NCBI GenBank assembly: GCA_020845475.1
Contig: JADLFN010000039.1
Span: forward strand, 62,001 to 126,000
DNA: 64,000 bases
From: Planctomycetota bacterium
Lineage (GTDB): Bacteria; Planctomycetota; UBA8742; UBA2392
Direction: 5' to 3'
A program made the position numbers and the translations under genes. Numbering within the stretch: position 1 is the stretch's first letter; each line of letters opens with the position of its first letter. Under the pieces are notes generated by a model, which searched no databases, was not told the origin of the DNA, and was given only the letters and a program-made list of their open reading frames with translations. Shown here one piece after another: positions 46,735-55,744 of this stretch.

Positions 46735-47214
46735 ATGCGCAGAGTGGCTGACGACAAGAAGGTTTACATCCTGCTTTGTGATGGAGCGGTTCAGAGCAGC
46801 AAGAAATGGACGCTCGTGGGGCTATTTGACCTGTTTTGGGCCGATAAATTCCCATCTCCAATTGGCGGTTACGCGTACGTGCACCTCAAAGATGTATTCA
46901 TCGGAGATGGGTTGACCGTAGGTTTGGAAATTAGAGACAATCTGACGCCTGAACAGGGTGGTTCGACGGAGACCCTTTGGAGTTGTGAAGCGAACATCAG
47001 GCCTAGCAAGAATGGCCAGGCTGGAATCGGGCGAACAAGTACGGGTTATGCGTTGCCGATTATCAACGTGAAGGATGGTGTCGCTGAGCCTGTTGTACTG
47101 CCTCGCGAAGGCACATACGATTTGAACGTCGTGGTCAATGGCGAGCTGATAGATGTCGCGAGTGTGGTTATCAGGAAGCGTCAGACCAAGGTCGATGGTG
47201 GAGGTGGCGAATGA
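46735..47214 (+). CDS. DUF6941-like hypothetical protein
   Basis: KVYILLCDGAVQSSKKWTLVGLFDLFWADKFPSPIGGYAYVHL pattern; AGGAGAG SD-like site before ATG 46735. Confidence 0.6.
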   Translation: MRRVADDKKVYILLCDGAVQSSKKWTLVGLFDLFWADKFPSPIGGYAYVHLKDVFIGDGLTVGLEIRDNLTPEQGGSTETLWSCEANIRPSKNGQAGIGRTSTGYALPIINVKDGVAEPVVLPREGTYDLNVVVNGELIDVASVVIRKRQTKVDGGGGE

Positions 47215-47483
47215 GTGCTCCAACAGCAATCCCACGAGAAATCGAAGCTGAAGCACCGGAGCTGGGCATCAAGCTGACGATTCAAGTTCATTTCCATCCT
47301 GCGGGACGGAGTTCGTCGGTTACTGCCGCGATGCGAGAAGCGTTTGACGCTTCGCGTATGAAGAAATCTCGCAAGAGCGTCGTTTCCAGACCCGAATCCA
47401 GAATCAACTCGATCGCTAGTGAAAAAACCCTGCGGCGAGATTGGGATCGTCCTGAGGAGGATGCTGCTTGGCGCAGTATGTAA
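47211..47483 (+). CDS. putative type II antitoxin
   Basis: C-terminus SEKTLRRDWDRPEEDAAWRSM resembles antitoxin tails; ATGA overlap with 46735..47214. Confidence 0.6.
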   Translation: MSAPTAIPREIEAEAPELGIKLTIQVHFHPAGRSSSVTAAMREAFDASRMKKSRKSVVSRPESRINSIASEKTLRRDWDRPEEDAAWRSM

Positions 47484-47803
47484 AGCGTGATGTCTTGTGG
47501 GTCGATTTTCCTTTTTCCGACCTCACGGATTCGAAGGAGAGACCAGCGTTTGTTGTGAACCCATGTGGTGGCGAGGACTACCTTCTTTGTCAAATCACAA
47601 GTCAGCCTTACGGTGATGACAACACCATTTCCATCACACCCGCCGACTTCCATTGGGGTCGGCTGCCGATAGATTTGAGTTACATCAGGCCGAAAGTTCT
47701 GTTCACCGCGAATCAGGACCTGATTCTTGGCCGAAAAGGCAGGCTGAAGTCATCAGTCTCTGCGAGTGTCATCCAAGCCATTGTTGCATTCGTGAGTGGA
47801 TAG
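47468..47803 (+). CDS. PemK/MazF-like toxin (mRNA interferase family)
   Basis: VKRDVLWVDFPFSDLTDSKERPAFVV N-terminal signature, TTG start overlapping antitoxin by 16 nt. Confidence 0.75.
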   Translation: MAQYVKRDVLWVDFPFSDLTDSKERPAFVVNPCGGEDYLLCQITSQPYGDDNTISITPADFHWGRLPIDLSYIRPKVLFTANQDLILGRKGRLKSSVSASVIQAIVAFVSG

Positions 47804-47860
47804 GCTTTTCAACCCGACACGATTGTCTGTAACTCTGTTGACCCACAGATCTTTGGGCCC

Positions 47861-49177
47861 CTACTTCTTTTCTGGCAGCTTCTCGACTTTGTACTCGTGG
47901 GCGCGCTTGTTCAGCACGCGGGCTTTGATGATCTTGCTGCCCAGGCGCAATTGATCCATCACTTCCAGCCCCTGCGAAACGCGGCCGAACACGCAGTAGC
48001 CGTTGTCGAGGTGGTGTGTCGTGGCGGCGCTCAGGCAGAAATAGAACTGTGAGCCCGCGCTGTCCGGGTCGGCGCTTCGTGCCATGCCGATGCTGCCCCG
48101 AAAGTGAAGCCGCGTCGCTTCGCGCTTGATGCTGTAGCCCGGCCCGCCGGAGCCCGTGCCGTCAGGGTCGCCGCCCTGAACCACAAAATGCGGCACCACG
48201 CGATGGAACACGGTGCCGTCGTAGAAGCCCTTTTCGACCAGTGTGATGAAGCTGGCGACAGTGTTGGGGCAATCGTCCTCAAAGAGCGTAAGCACCAGCT
48301 TGCCCTTGTCGGTTTCGAATTCGACTTTGGGCAAATCCGCCGGCTCTTTGGTGTAGCGTTCTTCCTCGGCGGGCCAGGTTTGCGCGAGCTCCTTGAACGC
48401 TTTTCCGTACCGCTCGATGCGCGGCTTGGCGATGTGCTCGGGAATGTCTTTGAACTTCGCCATGAGCATGGACTCGGCGCCCGCATAATTGTGGCCGCGC
48501 GCCAGCACCAGCGCGCGCAACAGGCAATAGGTTCCAAACGCCGGAAGATCCTCAACTTTGGCCGCGGGCACACGCGTCAAGATGATGTCGGCCTCGACAA
48601 TCGCTGCGCGCGCGGCTTCTTCGCTGCCGAGCCCGGCGAGCGTTGAGCCGCGCAACATGGAAAGCCGGAAACGCTTGACGTCGTGCTGCTTGCCCTCGAG
48701 CAGGACGAGCATGCGGTCGTACGCGCGCAGCGCCTCACCCTCGCGCCCGGAAATAGCGTAGAGTTGCCAGCAAGCGGGGCTTTGCATCGTGGTGCCGTCG
48801 CCCACAAAACGTTCGTACAGGCGATCAGGCGCGGCTGTGAATAGCTCCTTGAGTTTGTCTGTCTGCTCGTCGGCGCTGAAGATCGTGGCAATGAACCGAA
48901 TCTCGCGCGACTGTTCGGCCAGCCAGCCAAGGGCCACGTCTTCACTGGGCGAAGTCTTCTTCCAGTCTTTGGACGCGCCTTCGACTTCGTCGAGAATGCG
49001 CAAGGCGCCGGCGTTGTCAAAGCGCGTCAGCGCAACTTCGGCATCGGCAAGGCGCGCGTGCAGCGATTTCGTGAACTGTTCGCGCATGGATATCTCCGGC
49101 GCGGGGTCGTTGGAATGCTGCACGGTCGTACACGCGCTGAGCAACAGGATTGCTGGGAAAAGGATCAAGCCGCGCAT
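47861..49177 (-). CDS. lipoprotein with C-terminal cyclophilin-type peptidyl-prolyl isomerase
   Basis: Lipobox LLLSAC; VEFETDKGKLVLTLFEDDCPNTVASFITLVEKGFYDGTVFHRVVPHFVVQGGDPDGTG, SQFYFCLS. Confidence 0.9.
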   Translation of the reverse strand: MRGLILFPAILLLSACTTVQHSNDPAPEISMREQFTKSLHARLADAEVALTRFDNAGALRILDEVEGASKDWKKTSPSEDVALGWLAEQSREIRFIATIFSADEQTDKLKELFTAAPDRLYERFVGDGTTMQSPACWQLYAISGREGEALRAYDRMLVLLEGKQHDVKRFRLSMLRGSTLAGLGSEEAARAAIVEADIILTRVPAAKVEDLPAFGTYCLLRALVLARGHNYAGAESMLMAKFKDIPEHIAKPRIERYGKAFKELAQTWPAEEERYTKEPADLPKVEFETDKGKLVLTLFEDDCPNTVASFITLVEKGFYDGTVFHRVVPHFVVQGGDPDGTGSGGPGYSIKREATRLHFRGSIGMARSADPDSAGSQFYFCLSAATTHHLDNGYCVFGRVSQGLEVMDQLRLGSKIIKARVLNKRAHEYKVEKLPEKK

Positions 49178-49290
49178 GATGGCTCCGTGTGTTACCAAAG
49201 CTATGAACGGATGATTGCTGACGTTAGCACTAAAATTGACTGCATCGGCGGTCATCTGCCATAGCGGCGGCTGCCGTTGTTGAACGCAGA

Positions 49291-49314
49291 AGCCCGTCCG
49301 TGACCGGACGGGCT
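49291..49314 (-). terminator. putative gyrA terminator hairpin
   Basis: AGCCCGTCCG-TGAC-CGGACGGGCT, perfect 10-bp stem just after gyrA stop; no strong U-tract. Confidence 0.6.
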
Positions 49315-49334
49315 CTGAATTGTGGTTCCTGCGG

Positions 49335-52067
49335 TTACTTCTTCTTCTTGTCGTCCTCGTCGTCCACTTTCTTGGCGCGCTTGCTGGGCGGGGGGCCTTC
49401 TTTCAGGGCATCCTGTACGCGCTTGAGCGCATCGTCGGCTTCTTTCTTGGCCTTTTCGAGCGCCTGCGCCGTGGAGAGCTTGACCTCGACTTCCTTGACG
49501 GGCTGGCCGGGTTTGGTGGGCTCGGGCGGCGGTGCGTCGCCTTCGGCCTTCGCCACCTCTTCTTCCTCGTTCATGATCTTGACGACGCTGACGATGGCGT
49601 CGTCATCGGCCACTTTCATCAGGCGCACGCCCATGGTGGCGCGGCCGATTTCGCGCATGCTCTCTTCGGTGACCGTCGTGCGCAGCACCACGCCCTGGCG
49701 CGTCATGACCATGATTTCGTCGCCCGAGTAAATGCTCTTGGCCGCGACGACTTCGCCGTTCTTGTCGGAAATCCGCACGTTGATCAAACCCACGCCGCCG
49801 CGGTGCTGGATGCGGTATTCGTCGTAGGCCGTGCGCTTGCCAAAGCCCTTCTCGCACACCGTAATCAGCGAGGCTTTGCGATTCACCACGGCCATGCTGA
49901 CGACCTCGTCCTTTTCTTCGAGCTTCATGCCGATCACGCCGGCCGCGTCGCGGCCCATGGGGCGCACTTCGCTTTCAGGGAAGCGAATGGCCATGCCCAG
50001 TTTGCTGGCCAGCACGATTTCGTCGGCGCCGCCGGTTTCCATCACGTCAATCAGGCGGTCGCCCTCGTTGAGCTTGATGGCCTTGATGCCGGCGTTGCGC
50101 ACGTTGGAGTAGGCGTCAAGCGAGGTGCGCTTGACCGTGCCCTGGCTCGTCGCGAACATCAGGAAGCGGTCTTCCTTGAACTCGCGCACGCGAATGCAGG
50201 CGCTGACTTTTTCCACGTTGCTCATGGAAAGCAGGTTCACCAGCGCGCGGCCCTTGGCCGTCTTGCCGAACTCGGGAATGTCGTAGACCTTGAGCCAGAA
50301 CAGCTTGCCCAGGGTCGTGAACACGAGCAGGTAATCGTGGGTGCTGGCGAGAAAGAAGTGCTCGATGAAATCGCCTTCTTTTGATTTCGCGCCCACGCTG
50401 CCCGTGCCGCCGCGGTTTTGCTTGCGGTAGTCAAGCAGGGGCACGCGTTTGATGTAGCCCTCGAAGGAAATCGTCACCACGACTTGCTCGTCGGGAATCA
50501 GATCGGTGATGTCAAACTCGCCGATCTCGCCCTTGATCGCGGTGCGGCGCTCGTCGCCGTGGCGCTTCTTGATGTCGGCCAGGTCGTCCTTGATCATCTT
50601 GAATACGCGCGAGTCCTTGGCGAGGATGTCCATCAAGTCCTCGATCTCCTTCAAGAGCGCGTCAAACTCCTCCTGCAGCTTGGTTCGCTCCAGCCCCGTC
50701 AGCTTGCTCAGCGTCATGGCCAAAATCGCATCGGCCTGCAGGCGCGTGAAGCTGGTGCCTGACTCCAGCTCCAGCCCCTTGGGTGCGGGCGGGAACTTCA
50801 CCTTCATGGCCATCAGCTTTTCGCGCGCTTCATCGACATCCTTCGCGGCGCGGATCAGCTTGATGATCGCGTCGATCAGATCCAGCGCGCCGAGCAGGCC
50901 GCTGACGATGTGATGGCGCGCCTTGGCTTTGTTCAAAAGCCAGCGCGTGCGGCGCAGGATCACGTTCTTGCGGTGATCGCGATAAGCCTCGCACAGCTGC
51001 TTGAGATTCAGCGTCTGGGGTTTGCCCTCGACGATGGCGATGTTGATGATGCTGAAGCTGCTTTGCAGTTGCGTGTGCTTGTAAATTTGGTTGAGCACGA
51101 TGTTCGGGTCGGCGTCGCGCTTGATCTCGATGACCAGCTTGATGTCTTCCTTCGAGTAATCCTTGATGTCGCTCACGCCCGAGATCGCGTCGGTCTTCAC
51201 CAGCTCCGCGATCTTTTCGATCATCGTGGTCTTGTTCACCTGATACGGAATCTCGGTGATGATGATCTGGCTCTTGCCGTGGTCGCTTTCCTCAATCTCG
51301 GCCTTGCCGCGCACCGTCACGATGCCGCGTCCCGTTTTGTAGGCGTCGGTGATGCCCTTGCGGCCGTGGATCACGCCGCCGGTGGGGAAGTCAGGGCCCT
51401 TGATGATTTTCATCAGGGCTTCGATGGGCAGCTCAGGATCGTCGATGATCGCTACAATGCCGTCGCAGACTTCGTTCACGTTGTGCGGCGGCATGGAAGT
51501 GGCCATGCCGACGGCGATGCCGCCCGTGCCGTTGCAGAGCAGGTTGGGGAATTTGCCGGGGAATACGCTGGGTTCCTGGCGCGTGCCGTCGTAGTTATCG
51601 ATGTAATCGACGGTGTCTTTTTCCAGGTCCTCCATCATGTCCACAGAGGCGCGCGTCAGGCGGGCTTCCGTGTAACGCATGGCGGCCGGCGGGTCGCCGT
51701 CGATGGTGCCGAAGTTGCCCTGCGGATCGACGAGCAGATAGCGTGTGTTGAAGCTCTGCGCCATGCGCACCAGCGTCGGGTAAACCACGGCCTCGCCGTG
51801 CGGGTGATAGTTGCCCGAGGTGTCGCCGGCAATCTTGGCGCACTTTCTGAACTTGCCCGTGGGGCCGAGGTTCAAGTCATTCATCGCCACGAGCACGCGG
51901 CGCTGCGAGGGCTTCAGGCCGTCGCGCACATCGGGCAAGGCGCGCGCCACGATCACGCTCATGGCGTACGTGAGGTAGCTCTCGCGCATTTCGTCGGCGA
52001 TGTTCAGCGGCTCGACGTTCTTGGGATTAATCGGCGCGGCTGGGGCGTCTTCGGGCTTCTTGGCCAT
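49335..52067 (-). CDS. gyrA: DNA gyrase subunit A
   Basis: [52 protein letters not shown], GyrA-box-like QNRGGTG. Confidence 0.95.
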   Translation of the reverse strand: MAKKPEDAPAAPINPKNVEPLNIADEMRESYLTYAMSVIVARALPDVRDGLKPSQRRVLVAMNDLNLGPTGKFRKCAKIAGDTSGNYHPHGEAVVYPTLVRMAQSFNTRYLLVDPQGNFGTIDGDPPAAMRYTEARLTRASVDMMEDLEKDTVDYIDNYDGTRQEPSVFPGKFPNLLCNGTGGIAVGMATSMPPHNVNEVCDGIVAIIDDPELPIEALMKIIKGPDFPTGGVIHGRKGITDAYKTGRGIVTVRGKAEIEESDHGKSQIIITEIPYQVNKTTMIEKIAELVKTDAISGVSDIKDYSKEDIKLVIEIKRDADPNIVLNQIYKHTQLQSSFSIINIAIVEGKPQTLNLKQLCEAYRDHRKNVILRRTRWLLNKAKARHHIVSGLLGALDLIDAIIKLIRAAKDVDEAREKLMAMKVKFPPAPKGLELESGTSFTRLQADAILAMTLSKLTGLERTKLQEEFDALLKEIEDLMDILAKDSRVFKMIKDDLADIKKRHGDERRTAIKGEIGEFDITDLIPDEQVVVTISFEGYIKRVPLLDYRKQNRGGTGSVGAKSKEGDFIEHFFLASTHDYLLVFTTLGKLFWLKVYDIPEFGKTAKGRALVNLLSMSNVEKVSACIRVREFKEDRFLMFATSQGTVKRTSLDAYSNVRNAGIKAIKLNEGDRLIDVMETGGADEIVLASKLGMAIRFPESEVRPMGRDAAGVIGMKLEEKDEVVSMAVVNRKASLITVCEKGFGKRTAYDEYRIQHRGGVGLINVRISDKNGEVVAAKSIYSGDEIMVMTRQGVVLRTTVTEESMREIGRATMGVRLMKVADDDAIVSVVKIMNEEEEVAKAEGDAPPPEPTKPGQPVKEVEVKLSTAQALEKAKKEADDALKRVQDALKEGPPPSKRAKKVDDEDDKKKK

Positions 52068-52144
52068 GAACGGTCTTTCATTTGCCGCATGGCGAACGGC
52101 CAATGCGGCGTGCGATGCATTGCGATTTTCAATTTTCGATTTCG

Positions 52145-52218
52145 GATTTTCGATTGGCGCTCTCGCGCCTTGGGCTTTGCCCCGATGGTGCGCAGGACGT
52201 CAGTCCCAATCGAAAATC
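52145..52218. repeat. intergenic inverted repeat with 7-nt periodic arms
   Basis: GATTTTCGATTGG (52145..52157) / CCAATCGAAAATC (52206..52218); right arm continues ATCGAAA-ATCGACA-ATCGGCA-ATCGACT-ATCTGCA-ATCGA. Confidence 0.8.
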
Positions 52219-52362
52219 GACAATCGGCAATCGACTATCTGCAATCGAAGGGCGGGATAATAGGGGCAATGGCGCCCGCAAACAAGCCTCAAACCCGCTC
52301 GGCAATCGCCTTGCGAGCCGCTTGTCACGCGGGTTTGCGGGCCGTTGATAACTTGTTGAACG

Positions 52363-52860
52363 CTACCTGCCGCCGCCGAGCCTTTGCGCGGCTTCCCTGG
52401 CCTCGGAGTGGCCTGACATCGCCGCGATTTGATAGATGCGCGCGGCTTCTTTGGCGTTGGGCGCAAGGCCGAACAGACCGTATTCGTGGCACAAGCCAAA
52501 GCGGTACGTGTTCTCCACCGCCGCCGGATCGGCCTGCTGATAAGTGTAGCCGCCTTCGTCGGCGGGGCCGCTTTCAGCATAATGCAGCTCAAACGCAAGG
52601 TGCGTTACCAGGTTGACCGTGTTCACTTCGCCAAAGAAGCGTTCCTTTACGCGCACAAAGGGCCGGCCTTCGCCCCAGAACGCAACGTCATAGCCGCGCA
52701 GGACGCGCTCCTGCGCGGAGTTTGCAGGCGCGGCTGGGCCGCCCGCGGCGGCGGGCGGCGCGTCGGTGCTGAGTAGGGCCGACATTGCCACGGCGATCAC
52801 GATTAGCGCCATGATGGCCGTAAGCCCCGCCGTCGCCCAAATCGCGTGTTTCATTTCCAT
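52363..52860 (-). CDS. membrane-anchored Sel1-repeat-like protein
   Basis: N-terminal TM; YGLFGLAPNAKEAARIYQIAAMSGHSEAREAAQRLG. Confidence 0.65.
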   Translation of the reverse strand: MEMKHAIWATAGLTAIMALIVIAVAMSALLSTDAPPAAAGGPAAPANSAQERVLRGYDVAFWGEGRPFVRVKERFFGEVNTVNLVTHLAFELHYAESGPADEGGYTYQQADPAAVENTYRFGLCHEYGLFGLAPNAKEAARIYQIAAMSGHSEAREAAQRLGGGR

Positions 52861-53024
52861 AGTGACGATTAAACACCGCCGGGCGCGAGCGCGTCAGGTC
52901 AATTCGGGTTTGGCGCAACCCATGCCTGCCACGCGAAATGCGTCGCCACGGCCACGCCCGCGCCCACGACGAGCCAATCAGAGATGATGCCGCATGAACT
53001 GGGCGGCACGCGGGAGATCAGGAG

Positions 53025-53756
53025 CTATTCGGCTGACTCGGTTTCATCCGCGGGCGGTAACCTGATTTCGTCATCGCTCTCTTCAACACGTTCAGACAAT
53101 CCCGCGTTGATGATCTCTTCTTTGGTCGGCCAAAGTGGTGGCCACACATCGTGCGCCGCACCGCAGGGCAACATGCCCTCGCGCTTTGGCGCAAGCGCCA
53201 AATCAACCCACTCTGCCTCGCACTCTTCACAAATCGCAAAAAGGCGTCCGTCGCTTCGCTTGGCCACGCATACCATACCTTGTTCGCACGACGGGCATTC
53301 GCCGAGATCGTATTGTTTGATGCGTTTGAAGGTCCCCCTTTCCGGCGCCACGACCGGCTCGAGTAGGTGTTTCAAACTTCTCGTTGTGTCAAGAAATGGA
53401 ATCGTTTCCTGGTCTTTGAGCCAGAAAACATCTCCGATCGACCACCTGGTCCTCATTTCGTCCCGGGGAATGGCGGGGCCGCGCTTCTGCAGTTGCGCCT
53501 CCACGATTCCCAGCAGCTGCAATAATTCCTTGGTTGCAAAGTAACTTGACGCGATGGTCTCCAGGTTTAGGTCCACCACGCCGGGCGCGTACTGCGCCCA
53601 CTGCAGGTGCCATCTTTCCAGATGCGGAGAAACGCTGGGAAACGCAGCCGGCGTGCGGCTCCATTCGTCAACCACCATGCGAGCGACCACCAGCAAGGTG
53701 GTGTCTTCAAACAAGGCGTGGCGTACGCCCACAACCTGAGTCGTCCAGCCCATCTT
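53025..53756 (-). CDS. hypothetical protein with zinc-ribbon-like cysteines
   Basis: GECPSCEQGMVCVAKRSDGRLFAICEECEAEW; probable start at MGWTTQVVGVRHALFED rather than 53831, exact start approximate. Confidence 0.55.
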   Translation of the reverse strand, partial: KMGWTTQVVGVRHALFEDTTLLVVARMVVDEWSRTPAAFPSVSPHLERWHLQWAQYAPGVVDLNLETIASSYFATKELLQLLGIVEAQLQKRGPAIPRDEMRTRWSIGDVFWLKDQETIPFLDTTRSLKHLLEPVVAPERGTFKRIKQYDLGECPSCEQGMVCVAKRSDGRLFAICEECEAEWVDLALAPKREGMLPCGAAHDVWPPLWPTKEEIINAGLSERVEESDDEIRLPPADETESAE

Positions 53757-53842
53757 TTGCCTCGCGGGTGGGATGAGTCTAGTGCCAGTGCGGCCTCCCG
53801 TCACGGCCTGCGCAAGCCGCAGGCGATGCACTTCGAGCCGAA

Positions 53843-54274
53843 TTACAGGAGAGGTTCAATCCAACTCAGCCACGCCAGCCGCGAAGCCACCGCGATTGCC
53901 GAGCCCACGGCCGCCAGCGCCAGCCAGATCAGCACCGTCATCAGCACGCTGCGCCGCCAGCGGGCGCGCTCCGTTTCATCGGCGTTCTGAGGCGGCGCTT
54001 CCAGCCTCATGCGCCGCAGCAGCAGCCGCAACGTTAGCGGAAATTTGCGATCCAGCATGTTCATCCAGCCGCGCGCGCGCTCGCTTGAGGCGGCCATCAG
54101 CGGCATGCCAATCAGCAGGAACGGAAAGCCGGGCAGCACCGGCAGAATCACGCCCAGAACGCCGTAAACCACCAGCAGACCGCCAATCACAAACAGCACC
54201 GCGCGCACGATCAAGCCGCGCCTGGTGGTCGTGGGCGCAAACAATTCGCCAAGCTCGTCGGGTTCGTGGCCCAT
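53843..54274 (-). CDS. small membrane protein, DUF454/YbaN-like
   Basis: RAVLFVIGGLLVVYGVLGVILPVLPGFPFLLIGMPLMAASSERARGWM; ATG at 54274. Confidence 0.7.
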   Translation of the reverse strand: MGHEPDELGELFAPTTTRRGLIVRAVLFVIGGLLVVYGVLGVILPVLPGFPFLLIGMPLMAASSERARGWMNMLDRKFPLTLRLLLRRMRLEAPPQNADETERARWRRSVLMTVLIWLALAAVGSAIAVASRLAWLSWIEPLL

Positions 54275-54407
54275 GCCGTGTGCGCAATTCAAGCCAAAGA
54301 AAGGCTGCGCGATAGTGGCAAGGTGAAGGGACGGGCCCATCCCCTGACGCTTCGCCCGGTTTTGTCGCAGCACGTTGTACGCTTTGGGCATCCCTAAGGA
54401 GAAAGCC

Positions 54408-54974
54408 ATGAGCAACCCATACCGTGCCGAACAAACATCGAAGGAAGAACTCGCGCGCCAGCGCGAAGAAATGCACCAGCGCAGACTCGCCGACGCCCGC
54501 GAGGTACTGGGCAGCTTTGCGCAAGGCGAGCCCGGCCACGAGTTCGCCAAGAAATCCATGGAGGCCTGCCTGGGCTCGCTCCATGTCCCGGAACTCGAGC
54601 GCGAGATTCAATCCCTCGACCTGATCATCAAAAGCGGCGACCAGTCGCGCGAACTCGAGCAACTTATCACCGCCAAGAACCTCGAGCTCCTCAAGAAGGG
54701 CGAAGAGCCCCTGCCCTGCCGCGTGCCCGTCAGCGCGGCTACGCACCTGCGCGCGATTCGCGAGAGAGAGGTGCGCCGCAAGCAGATCAAGGAATTGACG
54801 GAGAAAGCGCTGATCGACGTTGCTGATTACGTCATGGACACGATGAAGCAGATCAAGAAGGACGCCCAGCAAACCGGCCATACACCGCCCCAGGCCGGCG
54901 CCAGGCAAGCCGAGCCGGCCACAGGAGAAACCAAAGCCACGCCCCAGGTGGCGGCGACCTCGAAGGTCGGCTAA
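54408..54974 (+). CDS. hypothetical protein
   Basis: MSNPYRAEQTSKEELARQREEM...; SD AAGGAGAAAGCC before ATG. Confidence 0.6.
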   Translation: MSNPYRAEQTSKEELARQREEMHQRRLADAREVLGSFAQGEPGHEFAKKSMEACLGSLHVPELEREIQSLDLIIKSGDQSRELEQLITAKNLELLKKGEEPLPCRVPVSAATHLRAIREREVRRKQIKELTEKALIDVADYVMDTMKQIKKDAQQTGHTPPQAGARQAEPATGETKATPQVAATSKVG

Positions 54975-55060
54975 GGAGCGTGAACAGGGGCAAAGCCCGC
55001 ACGCTCAACCACGGCCTGACTCGACCAGGGCAGAAGGGCTCGAGAGATCTTTGACAATTG

Positions 55061-55092
55061 AGTGGCTGGTGGTTGGTGGTTGGTGATTTGCG
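55061..55092. repeat. solo 7-nt tandem array
   Basis: TGGCTGG-TGGTTGG-TGGTTGG-TGATTTG; no facing arm seen nearby. Confidence 0.6.
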
Positions 55093-55116
55093 GATCACGC
55101 ACAGTCCCGCCAGCCT

Positions 55117-55138
55117 GCCCTGAGCAAAGTCGAAGGGC
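55117..55138. repeat. dispersed palindromic repeat GCCCTGAGC-N4-GTCGAAGGGC
   Basis: GCCCTGAGCAAAGTCGAAGGGC; see 22379..22400. Confidence 0.7.
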
Positions 55139-55140
55139 CA

Positions 55141-55434
55141 AGGCTTGTCTTTACACACAACTTTCGGCGAATCGCTGTTGTGAGCCTGCGGAGCAGGCGG
55201 CGAAAAGTAGCGTGGGGCGGAAGCCCCACGAATTCACGGCAAGAAAAACGTCCAAGCCCGCGAAGCGGGCGACGCGGTGTTTGCACGACTTGCACAGAAA
55301 GCGCCGCCCGCTCCGCAGGCTTGACCTTCCCGGAAACGCCGGGTTCGAGGGGCTTCCGCCCCTCGCTATTGAACATCGCCTGCTCCGCAGGCTCAAAGTC
55401 AATTGCCCCACGCGTTGTTTGTAAAGACAAGCCT
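55141..55434. repeat. 294-bp MITE-like nested inverted repeat element
   Basis: Ends AGGCTTGTCTTTACACACAAC / GTTGTTTGTAAAGACAAGCCT (20/21); nested GAGCCTGCGGAGCAGGCG (55182..55199) / CGCCTGCTCCGCAGGCTC (55377..55394, exact); hairpins 55211..55230 and 55346..55365. Confidence 0.85.
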
Positions 55435-55744
55435 GTAAAGGCGGGGAGCCGTTTCGGCACGCGAAAAACACTCCGCGTTGACACACGGGACTGTTGTGGC
55501 GCTGGCTAACAAACCCAAGGCAACACCAAGCCCACGAAGCCACAAGGCCACAAAGAAAGCCAAGGCCAAGCCGCGCGTTGCTAATGTGAGTTGCGCAAAC
55601 CGGGGAATGAACGCCGTGGTTTTGCAAAGCCCGGCTACGGCCCAAGTCAACGCAGGGGAGTGTTTATCTCCGGCCAATGCGCCGGAAATCTGTGCAACTG
55701 ATTCGGGCGGAGCGCACAAAACACCCGCTGCGATTACTAGCCAT

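Noticed and set aside
50910-52616. 568-aa plus-strand ORF
   Set aside because: Antisense shadow of gyrA; high-GC codon bias creates long opposite-strand ORFs. No recognisable domain.
55151-55645. 164-aa and 109-aa ORFs in the 55.2 kb region
   Set aside because: Translations of palindromic repeat DNA (SLRSRR..., GFRP.LL..ACSAG on both strands).
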